A stretch of 64,000 nt of DNA from Ruegeria atlantica (GCF_013032455.1 NZ_WQCF01000002.1:186001-250000), one strand, 5' to 3'; positions 1 to 9,275 are shown, counted from the stretch's first letter. Program-made: numbers and translations. Notes: generated by a model from the sequence alone, not told the origin.

Positions 1-603
1 GTTGAAGATGGTCAGCTGACCCTGCTGGTGAATGGCGTGTTGGGCATAATCAAAGCCCTGATTCATCGCCCAGCTTTCAGCGATATCGCCCATGTGCCAT
101 TTGCCGACGTGACTGGTGGCATAGCCCGCCTGCTTCAACACCTCCGCCAGAGTGATCTCACCCCCCGGCAGACCAAAACCGGCTATGTCCACGGTCGTGT
201 CGCCCATACCCATGCGCACCGGCAGCCGTCCGGTCATCTGCGCTACACGGGTCGGTGTGCAAGAAGGTTCGGTATACATCCGCACCATTCGCATGGCCTG
301 ATCCGAGAAATCGTTGATGTTCGGCGTCTCGTATCCCCGCACGGCGTTAAGTTCGGGAATCCCCATGTCGCCAAAGCCCATGTCGTCGATCAATACGCTA
401 ACGATATTCGGAGGATTGCCCTCGTTCCCCTCACGAAACGTCGCCAGTGCCTCATTTACGGCAGCGTCATCCTGAGCCCATTGCTCGGCGTGTTGCGCCT
501 GAAGAATGTAAAACTCCGCATCGTGTTGAATTGGGTTTTCCTGTGCCACAGCTGGTGCGGCCACAAGGCCTACTGTCACCGCAATCCACCATCTCAAATC
601 CAT
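1..603 (-). CDS. Secreted arylsulfatase-family protein, C-terminus cut by window edge
   Basis: The first 201 residues of a formylglycine-dependent sulfatase are visible; the rest lies left of the window. An N-terminal signal peptide (residues 1-20, ending AVA) points to export. Metal-binding Asp73-Asp74 (LIDD) is followed by the sulfatase signature CTPTR at 115-119, whose Cys115 would be converted to formylglycine, then the HVGKWH motif. These residues are seen directly; hydrolysis of sulfate esters is family knowledge. It is a paralogue of the next upstream sulfatase (same N-terminal layout, same signature), lies in the same orientation 104 bp away, and probably belongs to the same transcription unit. 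The substrate cannot be told from the sequence, though sulfated algal polysaccharides or small sulfate esters would be plausible for a marine bacterium. Confidence 0.9.
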   Translation of the reverse strand, partial: MDLRWWIAVTVGLVAAPAVAQENPIQHDAEFYILQAQHAEQWAQDDAAVNEALATFREGNEGNPPNIVSVLIDDMGFGDMGIPELNAVRGYETPNINDFSDQAMRMVRMYTEPSCTPTRVAQMTGRLPVRMGMGDTTVDIAGFGLPGGEITLAEVLKQAGYATSHVGKWHMGDIAESWAMNQGFDYAQHAIHQQGQLTIFN

Positions 604-707
604 TCTATACTCCCCCTCCGCTGTCAGAATGCCCCACAATTGTTTTCGCAGAGTAATCTCACATTAAAACATTACGATATTTGTTTTGAATTTTCTACCG
701 AACTGCA

Positions 708-2345
708 TTACTGCCAGCTCATGAATACATCTCGGGTCGTCTCCGACTCTGGGCGCAGATTCTCGATCCCCTCGTAGGGACGGCCCTTGCCGATCTCGGA
801 ATGGGGGTATTTTGCGATCATCTTCTGGTGGCGTTTGATCATGTCCTGAAACGAAGCTCCGGCCCAAAGAGAGTACCCGACCAACGGATGTTTCTCACGT
901 GGGTCGCGATAGATGTTGTAGGTGGGTGCCGCTGCGCCGGGCTGGCCGGGGGCGGGCAGGTGCATCTTGAACTCTTGCTTGACGACGGATCGCAGCACCG
1001 GACCTTCGTAGACGTAGACATAATCGCGCCGGCCATGACCTTCGCCGTTCAGCAGTAGGGCTGTTTGGTCGATGCCGTCGATTACCCTGTCGCGCGGGAT
1101 AAAGTCCGTCGCGCCGGCTATTCGGGCCATCGTGGTGTAGATGTCCGAGACGTGAAAGATGTCGCCCGCCGCGCTGTTCGGTTCGATCACATTGGGCCAG
1201 CGGATGAAGGCATCTGTGCGCACACCACCTTCAAGGTGTTGGGTCTTGCCGCCGCGATAGATCAGCTGGTTCAGGCCCGAGCTGCCTTCGTAGTGATACA
1301 TCAGGCCATTATCGGCCATCAGGATCACGATGGTGTTGTCCGCCTTTCCGGTTTCATCCAGCGCCTGCAGCAGGTCACCAATCCAACCGTCCAGCAGTTG
1401 CAGTTTGTCGGCGTGGAACCCGCCGTTGCGCGAGATCGCCTGATCGGCATAAACAAAGTTCAGCGGGTAGAGCGGCCAGTATTGCAGGAAAAAGGGCGCA
1501 TCATCGGCCGCGACACGCTGCAGCTGTTCCAGCGCCTGCTGCTGATAGCGCAGGTTCATGTCCTCGTACTTCGCCTGCGTCCAGACCTCACCCGCCGCCA
1601 TGTCTACTTCGCGCGCCAAACCGCCAGCCTCAGCCTCGACACCGGTGACCAGACCGTAGGGTTTGAAACGCTCGTCCAGAAGGAACTGGTTGTTCTGACC
1701 TTCGGGAACATAGCCGAGCATGGCATTGGACCGCATCGCCTCGGGGGTCATAAGGCTCAGCTGGACTTGCTGGTGCAGGGGGAAGGCGGCCCACTCAAAA
1801 CCCTGATTGTGGGGATAGGATTCTTCGATATCGCCCTGATGCCACTTGCCGACATGGGTGGTCGAATACCCCGCCTGTTTCAGGATTTCGGGCAGGGTGA
1901 CTTCGCTGGCGGGCAGACCTTCGCCCACCAGCGCAACCTTGACCTCTTCAACACCGGCCCGCACCGGGTGACGGCCTGTCAGCAGCGCTGTACGCGTGGG
2001 GGTGCAGGAAGGTTCGGTGTACATCCGCATCAATGACAGGCCTTCGGTGGCCAGTTGGTTGATGTTCGGCGTCTCAATGCCCATGACGTAGTTCATTTTG
2101 CGGTCGCCCATCTGGCCGAAACTCACGTCATCAATAAGGATGTAGAGGAAATTGGGGGGCAGACCGCCATTCGCCGCCCGGATCTCGGCAAGTCTGGCGT
2201 CAATCTCGGCATCCTGCGCATCCCAAGCCTCTCCGAACTGCGCGCGCAGGTATTCGAATTCACCGTCGTGAATGATCGGAGTGTCCTGAGACATCGCCGG
2301 ACTGGCGGTCAGGATCAGCAAGGGCAGAAGGGTACGGAGTTTCAT
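708..2345 (-). CDS. Secreted arylsulfatase-family protein
   Basis: A 545-residue formylglycine sulfatase. Start chosen at 2345 because it gives a clean signal peptide (residues 1-19, cleavage after AMS) and the longer open frame upstream lacks family similarity. Metal ligands Asp72-Asp73 (LIDD), signature CTPTR at 114-118 with Cys114 as the formylglycine precursor, HVGKWH, and a C-terminal MADNG motif that supplies further metal ligands are all present, so the active site looks intact. It starts 10 bp after the small YdcH-like gene and is followed by the paralogous truncated sulfatase, suggesting one leftward operon. The divergent gene at 2732 is the likely local regulator (inference). Substrate unknown. 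Confidence 0.93.
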   Translation of the reverse strand: MKLRTLLPLLILTASPAMSQDTPIIHDGEFEYLRAQFGEAWDAQDAEIDARLAEIRAANGGLPPNFLYILIDDVSFGQMGDRKMNYVMGIETPNINQLATEGLSLMRMYTEPSCTPTRTALLTGRHPVRAGVEEVKVALVGEGLPASEVTLPEILKQAGYSTTHVGKWHQGDIEESYPHNQGFEWAAFPLHQQVQLSLMTPEAMRSNAMLGYVPEGQNNQFLLDERFKPYGLVTGVEAEAGGLAREVDMAAGEVWTQAKYEDMNLRYQQQALEQLQRVAADDAPFFLQYWPLYPLNFVYADQAISRNGGFHADKLQLLDGWIGDLLQALDETGKADNTIVILMADNGLMYHYEGSSGLNQLIYRGGKTQHLEGGVRTDAFIRWPNVIEPNSAAGDIFHVSDIYTTMARIAGATDFIPRDRVIDGIDQTALLLNGEGHGRRDYVYVYEGPVLRSVVKQEFKMHLPAPGQPGAAAPTYNIYRDPREKHPLVGYSLWAGASFQDMIKRHQKMIAKYPHSEIGKGRPYEGIENLRPESETTRDVFMSWQ

Positions 2346-2355
2346 AGTCAACCTT

Positions 2356-2607
2356 TCACTCATTCGTGCAATCGGAGGCTTGCAATCGCTTTTCGATAAC
2401 GTTCCGCAAATCCGAGACGCTTTCGGCCAGATCTGCGAGGTAACGGGTTTGCGTTTGTCCTGTTGCTTGTGGGGCCAAGGCGAGATCCGAAAAGACTTCG
2501 TGATAATCGACGCAAATCTGGTCGAATTCCGTGTCTTGGGTACGCAGGGCACGCAGCCGATGTGCTGTACCGGGAAATTGTGCGTCAAAGAATTCGTCAT
2601 CTGTCAT
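2356..2607 (-). CDS. Small YdcH/DUF465-like protein
   Basis: An 83-residue soluble protein. The segment HRLRALRTQDTEF followed by a YHEVFSDL stretch resembles the helical hairpin of YdcH/DUF465 proteins, small cytoplasmic proteins of unknown function; this is a weak resemblance, not a firm assignment. Start placed at 2607 because upstream sequence in this frame reads into the divergent promoter region and loses coding character. It ends 10 bp before the sulfatase start, so co-transcription is likely. No strong Shine-Dalgarno is visible, which lowers confidence in the exact start. Confidence 0.5.
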   Translation of the reverse strand: MTDDEFFDAQFPGTAHRLRALRTQDTEFDQICVDYHEVFSDLALAPQATGQTQTRYLADLAESVSDLRNVIEKRLQASDCTNE

Positions 2608-2731
2608 CTGTTGGGGGCGCTCGCTGGATTTACCCCTCAAGCATACCTGGCCAAGAATATACCTTGAACGTAAAAGGCCGCATGCTACCGTAGCAACACG
2701 CCGCCAAGTCCTTACCTTGAAAGGATAGTTC

Positions 2732-4054
2732 TTGACTGCCAAAGCTGACGAAAACGCGCGACAGAGCGCAGGATCGTTCCCTACGGAACAGATCAAGGCC
2801 GCGCTTGAACGGGTATTGGCCTCGAAGGATTTCAAGGGATCGGCCCGGATGCAGTCGTTCCTGACCTATGTCGTGGCCGAAGCGCTGGCTGGGCGCACTG
2901 ATGAAATTCGCGCCAAGACGATTGCGATGGATGTCTATGGCTATGACCCCAATGACCTGTCCCGGCGGGAAGGGGTTGTGCGCGTCGACGCAGGACGCGT
3001 GCGGCGCAAGCTCAAGGCTTACTATGGCGGCGAGGGCGCGTCGGACCCGGTGGTCATTTCACTACCGGTTGGTAGCTATGCGCCGGAGTTCCTCGTGGGC
3101 GCAGAAGGCGGGCGCCAGGGTGTACGGCCTCTATATCTTGTCGGCGCAGCTTTGGGCGTGGCTGCGTTGGGCTTAGGCATTTTTCTGACATCGTCGTTTT
3201 TTAGGGAAAGCCACACGGCTTGGCCTTTGGGCGATCAGTCTACGATCTACGATGTCTCTCCAACCCGCGTTGAGGCGATGAACTTGTGCAGCGCAGGACG
3301 GGACCTGATCTTCCCGGTGGTGGATTTGTCGCGTCTTCGACCTGCCTTGTTGGTTTTTGAAACAGCGACACAACGAGATCCGCTGTATTACTGCGGCTAT
3401 GCAGGCGCGGCGCAAGTCGAAACCATGTTGGCCATTCTGCAATTCTGGGACCCGGTTGCCGACGAATTGCTGGCCGCCGCCAATGACAATAGCACCCACG
3501 CAATGGAACTGGCACCGGATGCGCCATGGGCGCTGTCCGCGCGCGCATGGTTTGAGTTTGCCGTGGGCAACTTCGGCAAGGCCACCGACCTGTCGCGGCG
3601 GGCAACCGACATTGCCCCCAATGACCCGCATATTGCCGAGTTTGATGCCCTGATCTCGCTTTATACCATGGATTTCGACCGGGTTCTTTCCCATGCCGAC
3701 CGGTATCAGGCGCTCGCTAGAGATAGCGGAGGATCGGTGGCCGGAAATGCGCTGGGTGCGGCGCAGTTTCACACGGGCGACTATTCGGGGTCGATCCGTA
3801 CCTACGAAGATACAATTGCGCGCGGTGGGCCGTTCGGGCCGATTTCCACCGCGTACTTGATGGCGGCACATTGGCACAATGGCGACCACGTCGAGGCCCG
3901 GAGATTGGCCGAGGTTTATACTAAGACCTGGCCGAATTTCCCTCTGGAGGCGTTGAAAATTCGGGTGTTTGTAGACCCCGCGCCAGTTCAGAACCTGATT
4001 ATGGCCATGCGTACGGCCGGGTGGGGCGATGCTGAACCCGCAACCGCGCAGTAA
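2732..4054 (+). CDS. Membrane-anchored putative regulator with N-terminal adenylate-cyclase-associated domain and TPR-like C-terminus
   Basis: 440 residues starting at TTG, supported by AAAGGA eight bases upstream. Residues 20-120 match the conserved N-terminal module seen in many proteobacterial putative adenylate cyclase/TPR proteins (pattern FLTYVVAEALAGR, then a VRVDAGRVRRKL block and LPVGSYAPEF); it is rich in Arg/Lys and may bind DNA. One transmembrane helix spans about 133-157. The remainder is helical with TPR-like periodicity (for example residues 245-300), expected in the periplasm by the topology. No cyclase catalytic domain is present. It is divergent from the YdcH-sulfatase genes, so a one-component, membrane-bound regulator of the sulfatases is a reasonable inference, not shown. 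Confidence 0.75.
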   Translation: MTAKADENARQSAGSFPTEQIKAALERVLASKDFKGSARMQSFLTYVVAEALAGRTDEIRAKTIAMDVYGYDPNDLSRREGVVRVDAGRVRRKLKAYYGGEGASDPVVISLPVGSYAPEFLVGAEGGRQGVRPLYLVGAALGVAALGLGIFLTSSFFRESHTAWPLGDQSTIYDVSPTRVEAMNLCSAGRDLIFPVVDLSRLRPALLVFETATQRDPLYYCGYAGAAQVETMLAILQFWDPVADELLAAANDNSTHAMELAPDAPWALSARAWFEFAVGNFGKATDLSRRATDIAPNDPHIAEFDALISLYTMDFDRVLSHADRYQALARDSGGSVAGNALGAAQFHTGDYSGSIRTYEDTIARGGPFGPISTAYLMAAHWHNGDHVEARRLAEVYTKTWPNFPLEALKIRVFVDPAPVQNLIMAMRTAGWGDAEPATAQ

Positions 4055-4128
4055 GTCCTGAAAAACACCGAAAATGACCACCTGTTTGGCTGGTATTGTT
4101 TTCTATTCCAAACATTTACTTGTACGCG

Positions 4129-4596
4129 TCAGAGCAATTCTAAATGATTATTAATGACCTGGCCGAAATGATGTCGCCACAGATCAACGCCCAGCTTACC
4201 GCTGCGATCCAGTGAGGACCCGACAACCGTGTCGGCCACAATGGTCGGCTGAAGTCCCGCGTCAAACAGGGCGAAACCTGCGGCCAGCACACAAGTATCG
4301 GCCTGAATGCCGCAAACCAGAACCCGGTCAACATTCCAGATTTGAAACTGTTCGATCACGTCAGAGGGCAGGCCATAGCCGTATTTCAGAATAATTTTAT
4401 CCGCCTCAATCAGGCTGTCATCAATGGATCGGGGTTTCCACCCAAGCTGTCGGAAAAAGGGGACCTTGGCCTCGTCATGGCGTACGACCGTGGCGACCGA
4501 CGGATACTTGGCTGCCAATAGGCGGCTGCGCTCGACCAGCCACGATGGCGGATCAAAGCAGGGCTGAACGTCGACGACAAGTACGGCCTGTTTCAA
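4129..4596 (-). CDS. Isochorismatase-family cysteine hydrolase
   Basis: 155 residues with the Asp-Lys-Cys triad of the family: Asp9 in VLVVDVQ, Lys71 in ILKYGYG, Cys102 in the ADTCVLAAG loop. Such enzymes hydrolyse nicotinamide, N-carbamoyl amides, ureidoacrylate or isochorismate; the substrate here is unknown. The start is supported by AGGAGG five bases upstream. It lies 19 bp after a VOC-family gene and the two are likely co-transcribed downstream of an AraC-type regulator, suggesting a small catabolic or detoxification unit. Its right-hand neighbour on the other strand converges with it. Confidence 0.88.
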   Translation of the reverse strand: MKQAVLVVDVQPCFDPPSWLVERSRLLAAKYPSVATVVRHDEAKVPFFRQLGWKPRSIDDSLIEADKIILKYGYGLPSDVIEQFQIWNVDRVLVCGIQADTCVLAAGFALFDAGLQPTIVADTVVGSSLDRSGKLGVDLWRHHFGQVINNHLELL

Positions 4597-4615
4597 TCAA
4601 TGCCTCCTAAATGGG

Positions 4616-5029
4616 TTACAGCGCCTGATGGACCTCGATGATGTTGCCTTCAGGGTCGTGGAAAAACAATTGGTGCCATTCTTCCGCGAAAGCAGTGCCA
4701 TAGTCTGAATAGGGAACCTCATTGTCGTCGAGCAGTTTTTTGAAGGCCTCAATGTCGTCCGTTCGAAACGCGATATGGCCGCGCTCGACAGGGTTGATGG
4801 TTTCGCCATGTTTGAAGGCGACATCCAGGTTTTTCTCGGCAAGATGCATCTGCATGCCACCATCGGTGGCAAACCGAATCTTGCCGGCATAGCCCTTGTC
4901 GTCGGTAGCTTTGGGCCGGGGGAAGTTTTCGATCGGAATGTTATCCAACCCAAGGATCTGGGTATAAAAGCGGTGTAACCGCTCGACATCTTCAGAGACA
5001 AAATTGATGTGGTGAAATTCAAGTTTCAT
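4616..5029 (-). CDS. VOC (glyoxalase/bleomycin-resistance/dioxygenase) family protein
   Basis: 137 residues forming a single vicinal-oxygen-chelate domain: an N-terminal FHHINF strand with His6/His7, a GHIAFRTDD strand starting the second beta-alpha module, and the C-terminal DPEGNIIEVHQ with the usual glutamate metal ligand. Members bind a divalent metal and act as glyoxalases, dioxygenases, epimerases or antibiotic-binding proteins; which applies here cannot be read from the sequence. The start at 5029 overlaps the end of a possible small upstream frame in an ATGA arrangement. It is followed closely by the isochorismatase-family gene. Confidence 0.85.
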   Translation of the reverse strand: MKLEFHHINFVSEDVERLHRFYTQILGLDNIPIENFPRPKATDDKGYAGKIRFATDGGMQMHLAEKNLDVAFKHGETINPVERGHIAFRTDDIEAFKKLLDDNEVPYSDYGTAFAEEWHQLFFHDPEGNIIEVHQAL

Positions 5030-5199
5030 TCCGGCCGGGCCTTGTGATTGGTGAGTGAGATCAGAAAATCCCAAGATTCGGCGACAGGCAAGCCCGGTGA
5101 CACACGGTAGGATTTGCCGTCGAGCGTCAACGTCAGCCCGCCAGAAGCCGTTGTGCAGCAAAAGAGACGTGGGCAGTCTAAGCTGACCGCCCGCAGCAA
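5026..5199 (-). CDS. Possible small protein between AraC gene and VOC gene
   Basis: An open frame of about 57 codons starting at TTG (5199) ends in a TGA that overlaps the VOC start codon in an ATGA junction, a sign of translational coupling. The predicted peptide contains a CPRLFCC segment and a LTLTLDGKSYRVSPG stretch that looks protein-like. There is no good ribosome binding site, no ATG, and I recognise no family, so this may be the decayed end of a longer gene or chance. Confidence 0.3.
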   Translation of the reverse strand: MLRAVSLDCPRLFCCTTASGGLTLTLDGKSYRVSPGLPVAESWDFLISLTNHKARPE

Positions 5200-5223
5200 T
5201 CTTCCGGCAGCCCAGTGCGGTGC

Positions 5224-6210
5224 TTAGAGCTCTGATAAGTTACCAGCAAAGCGATGGCTGCGTACCGCCTCGGGCGTTGTCTTATATTGTGCCCTGAATG
5301 CGCGCCCCAAGGCGCCTGCGGATGAAAACCCCGTTGCCGCCGAAATCTCAAGCTGTGGCATGTCGGTGTATCGTAAGAGGCTGTAAGCGCGTTCAAGCCG
5401 CAACTCGCGATAGGTCGTCAACAGTTTGACGCCCGTCTTGTTTAGAAAGCGCCGCTGTAACTGGCGTGTGGACGCGCCTAACGCCTCAGCAAGATCGGAA
5501 ATCTTCAGTGGATCTTCGACATTTTTAAGCATTTTTTCAACCACTTGGCGCACCATCGGATCTGCCCCCGACCGCTGAATAAGCCGGGTCGCAAGCTGGC
5601 TTGAACAGCTGCGTTTTGGCTCGGTCAGGCCGATATAGCTGCGCAAGGTTTCTGCCAGATGCTCGCCGTGATCCAGTGCTACAAATTCCGACAAAAGGCG
5701 TAGGGCGCTGAGCTTGGTCGCGGCGCTGTGTACCCGACCGTCTGGAGATCGGTGCGAGCACTGATGGCAGTCAGCGAGGCCAATTTCCTGCGCAGCTGCC
5801 AGAAAATTGGGGTGAATGGCGGCGACGGTTTGGTCGCCTCTTCCGGTTTGTGCCAGCAGCAACACTGCCCCGCCAACCAGTATCGATCGGGGTGCAAGGT
5901 TAAGCACCTGCGAAAGCCGCGACGTATCGTTGTAATCGTTGAGCCAGGTCTTGTGGAAATCGCCCCAGAAAATCGCGGTGCGGCCTGACCAATACAGCGG
6001 ATCACCCGCTGGTGCCTTCGCCGCACAGCGAATGTTCACAGAATAGGTGTGATCTTCAACAAGGTCATTGAGAGCTTGAAAGAACTCGACAACCATTTCC
6101 GCCGACGCCTTGGATTCAGATTCGTTCAGAAAAACGTCTATGTTGCGTTGCCGTTCAATTGTTGTTCTGGCCAATTGAGCATGGTCGTTTCCGAGGACAT
6201 AGTGTTTCAT
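5224..6210 (-). CDS. GlxA-like transcriptional regulator, AraC family
   Basis: 328 residues. The C-terminal third (about 228-325) is an AraC-type double helix-turn-helix: LAEALGASTRQLQRRF as the first recognition region and the ISAATGFSSAGALGRAFRAQYKTTPEAVR signature block as the second. The N-terminal part resembles the DJ-1/PfpI-like sensor of GlxA regulators (a GGAVLLLAQTG helix, then the IHPNFLAAA region), but it is divergent. It heads the leftward VOC-isochorismatase group and most likely controls it (inference). The inducing molecule is unknown. Confidence 0.88.
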   Translation of the reverse strand: MKHYVLGNDHAQLARTTIERQRNIDVFLNESESKASAEMVVEFFQALNDLVEDHTYSVNIRCAAKAPAGDPLYWSGRTAIFWGDFHKTWLNDYNDTSRLSQVLNLAPRSILVGGAVLLLAQTGRGDQTVAAIHPNFLAAAQEIGLADCHQCSHRSPDGRVHSAATKLSALRLLSEFVALDHGEHLAETLRSYIGLTEPKRSCSSQLATRLIQRSGADPMVRQVVEKMLKNVEDPLKISDLAEALGASTRQLQRRFLNKTGVKLLTTYRELRLERAYSLLRYTDMPQLEISAATGFSSAGALGRAFRAQYKTTPEAVRSHRFAGNLSEL

Positions 6211-6276
6211 TGTTCCTCCAGTTGCTTTGAACGGATTGATCCCGTTACGGCTTGGCCAGATTTAGGTTGTTATCCC

Positions 6277-6308
6277 CCCCGCTTTTTTGGCGGGGTTTTA
6301 TTTTTTTA
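6277..6308 (+). terminator. Intrinsic terminator with U-tract on the plus strand
   Basis: The plus strand reads CCCCGC (6277-6282), a TTTTTTG loop, GCGGGG (6290-6295), then TTTTATTTTTTT. This is a textbook rho-independent terminator, but only for plus-strand transcription; both flanking genes (AraC and gcvP) lie on the minus strand. On the minus strand the hairpin follows the gcvP stop but is preceded by A residues and is not followed by a U-tract. Confidence 0.7.
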
Positions 6309-9161
6309 TTCTGCGGCGTCTTGGTATGCGTCCATTGGGGGGCATGTGCAGACGAGGTTTCTGTCGCCGTAAGCGTTGTCGACGCGGTTGACGGGGGACC
6401 AGTACTTGTCGACGCCCATCGAGCCCGGCGGGAAGCAGGCTTGCTCGCGGGTGTAGGGACGGTCCCATTCGCCGACCAGATCGCGCACCGTGTGGGGGGC
6501 GTTTTTCAGCGGGTTGTTCTCCGCGTCGATCTTGCCGTCGATGATCTCCTGCGCCTCGGCCCGGATCGAGAGCATGGCGTCGCAGAAGCGGTCCAGTTCC
6601 GCCATGGGCTCCGATTCCGTGGGTTCCACCATCAGGGTGCCCGCCACCGGCCAGGACATGGTCGGGGCGTGGAAGCCTGAATCGACCAGACGCTTGGCGA
6701 TGTCGTCAACGCTGATATTGCCCTCGGCGTCCAGCGGGCGGGTGTCGAGGATGCATTCATGCGCCACACGGCCTGTCTCGGACGTATACAGGATCGGATA
6801 GGCATCCTTGAGGCGCGCGGCGATGTAGTTGGCGTTCAGGATCGCCACCTTGGTGGCCTGGGTCAGACCCGCGCCGCCCATCAGCAGCACATAGGCCCAA
6901 CTGACTGGCAGGATCGAGGGCGAACCGAAGGGCGCGGCCGAGACCGGACCCACGGCGGTGCCGTATTCCGGGTGGCCGGGCAGGTGTTCCTCCAGATGCG
7001 CCTTGACGCCGATCGGACCCATGCCGGGGCCGCCGCCGCCATGCGGGATGCAGAAGGTCTTGTGCAGGTTCAGGTGGCTGACATCGCCGCCGATCTTGCC
7101 CGGCTGGGCCAGACCGACCATGGCGTTCATGTTCGCCCCGTCGATATAGACCTGACCGCCGTGATCATGGGTGATCTGGCAGACCTCCTGCACGGTTTCC
7201 TCGAACACGCCGTGGGTCGAGGGGTAGGTGATCATGCAGGCGGCCAGATGGTCGGAGTGTTTTTCCGCCTTGGCGCGGAAATCGGCGATGTCGATATTGC
7301 CGTTCTCATCCGCCTGCACCGGCACAACCTGCCAGCCCACCATCTGGGCCGAGGCCGGGTTGGTGCCATGCGCCGAGGTTGGGATCAGGCAGACATTCCG
7401 CTGCCCTTCGCCGCGGGCGAAGTGGTAGTTGCGGATGGTCAGCAGGCCTGCATATTCCCCCTGCGCGCCCGAGTTGGGCTGCTGGGAGATCGCGTCATAA
7501 CCGGTGATCTGGCACAGCTTGTCGTTCAGATCGGCGATCATCTCGTGATAACCCTGCGCCTGATCTTCGGGCACGAACGGGTGCAGGTTGGAGAACTCGG
7601 GCCAGGTGACTGGGATCATCTCGATCGTGGCGTTCAGCTTCATGGTGCACGAGCCCAGCGGGATCATCGCGCGGTCCAGCGCCAGGTCACGGTCGGCCAG
7701 ACGGCGCATGTAGCGCGTGATCTCGGCCTCGGCCCGGTTCTGATGGAAGATCGGGTGGGTCAGATAGGTGCTTTCACGCAGCGCGTAGTCGGGCAGGCGG
7801 TAGACCTTGTTCGAACTGTCATCTTTCTTGTCGATGCCAAAGGCGCCCCAGACGGCCTCGATGGTCTCGGGGCGGGTCTGTTCGTCCAGGCTGATGCCCA
7901 CTTTTGTCTCGCCGACTTTGCGCAGGTTGACGCCACGGGCCACGGCCGCCTCCATCACGACGTTCTGCAGATGGCCGACCTCGACGGTGATGGTGTCGAA
8001 GAACACTTCCGGCTCAACCGCAAAGCCCGCCTCTTCCAGACCAGCCGCCAGGCGCGAGGTCTTGCGGTGCACCGATTGCGCGATGGCCTTGATGCCGTCG
8101 GGGCCGTGATACACGGCATACATCGAAGCAATGACGGCCAGCAGCGCCTGCGCGGTACAGACATTCGAGTTGGCTTTCTCGCGACGGATGTGTTGCTCGC
8201 GGGTTTGCAGTGACAGGCGGTAGGCCTTGTTGCCGCGGCTGTCGATGGACACACCGATGATCCGGCCCGGCATCGAGCGTTTCAACTTGTCGGTGGTCGC
8301 CATGTAAGCGGCGTGCGGGCCGCCATAGCCCATCGGGACGCCAAAACGCTGGGTCGAGCCGATGGCGATATCCGCGCCCATCTCGCCCGGTGACTTCAGC
8401 AGCGCCAGAGACAGGATATCGGCGGCGACGATGGCAATGGCTTTGTGTTCGTGCAGGGCCGCGATTTCCTTAGTGAAGTCGCGCACATGACCATGGGTGC
8501 CGGGGTACTGGAAGATCGCGCCAAAGACGGAACCGGCGTCCAGTGTGTCCGGATCGGCGACCTGTACGTCGATGCCCAGAGGCTCGGCGCGGGTTTTAAT
8601 CACCGCGATGGTCTGCGGGTGGCAGTTCTTGTCGACAAAGAAGGCCGCGTTGTTGGCCTTGGACCGGCCGCCGCGCTTGGCCATCGCCATCGCTTCGGCA
8701 GCGGCTGTGGCTTCGTCCAGCAAGGAGGCGTTGGCCACATCGAGCCCGGTCAGGTCGCTGACCATGGTCTGGAAGTTCAACAGCGCCTCAAGCCGGCCCT
8801 GGCTGATCTCAGGCTGATAAGGTGTATAGGCGGTGTACCAGGCCGGGTTTTCCAGAATGTTGCGCAGGATCGGTGCCGGGGTGGTGGTGCCGTAATAACC
8901 CTGACCGATCAGCGAGGTCAGAACCTTGTTCTTGCTTGCCACCTGTTTCATGTGGAAAAGCGCGTCGCGTTCCGTCATCGCCGGGCCCCAATCCAGCGGC
9001 TCAGACTGCCGGATTGCAGGCGGGACGGTGGCGTCGATCAGCTGGTCCAGCGTCTTGAAGCCGATCACCTTGAGCATGTCGCGCATCTCGGTCGGGCTTG
9101 GGCCAATGTGGCGGCGATTGGCGAAGTCATAGGCTTCGTAGTCGGTCAGTTTGAAGGCCAT
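6306..9161 (-). CDS. gcvP: Glycine dehydrogenase (decarboxylating), glycine cleavage P-protein
   Basis: 951 residues, the full length of the single-chain P-protein. It decarboxylates glycine with PLP and passes the aminomethyl group to the lipoyl arm of GcvH. The PLP lysine lies near residue 700 in [15 protein letters not shown], followed by the glycine-rich GPGMGPIG loop; the N-terminal half carries the paired [14 protein letters not shown] fold of the family. TAGGAG eight bases upstream supports the start. It is the last gene of gcvT-gcvH-gcvP, separated from gcvH by a hairpin and a repeat element. Cytoplasmic; feeds one-carbon units to tetrahydrofolate. Confidence 0.98.
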   Translation of the reverse strand: MAFKLTDYEAYDFANRRHIGPSPTEMRDMLKVIGFKTLDQLIDATVPPAIRQSEPLDWGPAMTERDALFHMKQVASKNKVLTSLIGQGYYGTTTPAPILRNILENPAWYTAYTPYQPEISQGRLEALLNFQTMVSDLTGLDVANASLLDEATAAAEAMAMAKRGGRSKANNAAFFVDKNCHPQTIAVIKTRAEPLGIDVQVADPDTLDAGSVFGAIFQYPGTHGHVRDFTKEIAALHEHKAIAIVAADILSLALLKSPGEMGADIAIGSTQRFGVPMGYGGPHAAYMATTDKLKRSMPGRIIGVSIDSRGNKAYRLSLQTREQHIRREKANSNVCTAQALLAVIASMYAVYHGPDGIKAIAQSVHRKTSRLAAGLEEAGFAVEPEVFFDTITVEVGHLQNVVMEAAVARGVNLRKVGETKVGISLDEQTRPETIEAVWGAFGIDKKDDSSNKVYRLPDYALRESTYLTHPIFHQNRAEAEITRYMRRLADRDLALDRAMIPLGSCTMKLNATIEMIPVTWPEFSNLHPFVPEDQAQGYHEMIADLNDKLCQITGYDAISQQPNSGAQGEYAGLLTIRNYHFARGEGQRNVCLIPTSAHGTNPASAQMVGWQVVPVQADENGNIDIADFRAKAEKHSDHLAACMITYPSTHGVFEETVQEVCQITHDHGGQVYIDGANMNAMVGLAQPGKIGGDVSHLNLHKTFCIPHGGGGPGMGPIGVKAHLEEHLPGHPEYGTAVGPVSAAPFGSPSILPVSWAYVLLMGGAGLTQATKVAILNANYIAARLKDAYPILYTSETGRVAHECILDTRPLDAEGNISVDDIAKRLVDSGFHAPTMSWPVAGTLMVEPTESEPMAELDRFCDAMLSIRAEAQEIIDGKIDAENNPLKNAPHTVRDLVGEWDRPYTREQACFPPGSMGVDKYWSPVNRVDNAYGDRNLVCTCPPMDAYQDAAE

Positions 9162-9207
9162 GTGTTGCGCTCCTAGAGGAAAGTCTCACCCAGCCGCTTT
9201 GGCAGAT

Positions 9208-9266
9208 GCCTCCGGCGGGAGTATTTGGGAAAAGATGAAGCGAGGGAGCCCCAATGGCGGGGCTCC
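9208..9266 (-). repeat. Intergenic repeat element with GC hairpin, copy A
   Basis: Between gcvH and gcvP. It combines a perfect 8-bp hairpin GGAGCCCC/GGGGCTCC (9245-9252 and 9259-9266, loop AATGGC) with the motif TATTTGGGAAAAGATGAAG (ending 9240) and a flanking CCGGCGGGAG. The 22 bases at 9219-9240 recur exactly at 28167-28188, and a diverged copy with its own hairpin lies at 57957-58026. The hairpin may stabilise upstream gcvT-gcvH mRNA or partly terminate before gcvP (inference). Confidence 0.65.
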
Positions 9267-9275
9267 GAGATTGGT

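Noticed and set aside
6759..8213. Long plus-strand open frame (484 codons) opposite gcvP
   Set aside because: It mirrors the codon pattern of gcvP; high G+C third positions create long antisense frames. The translation has no family resemblance.
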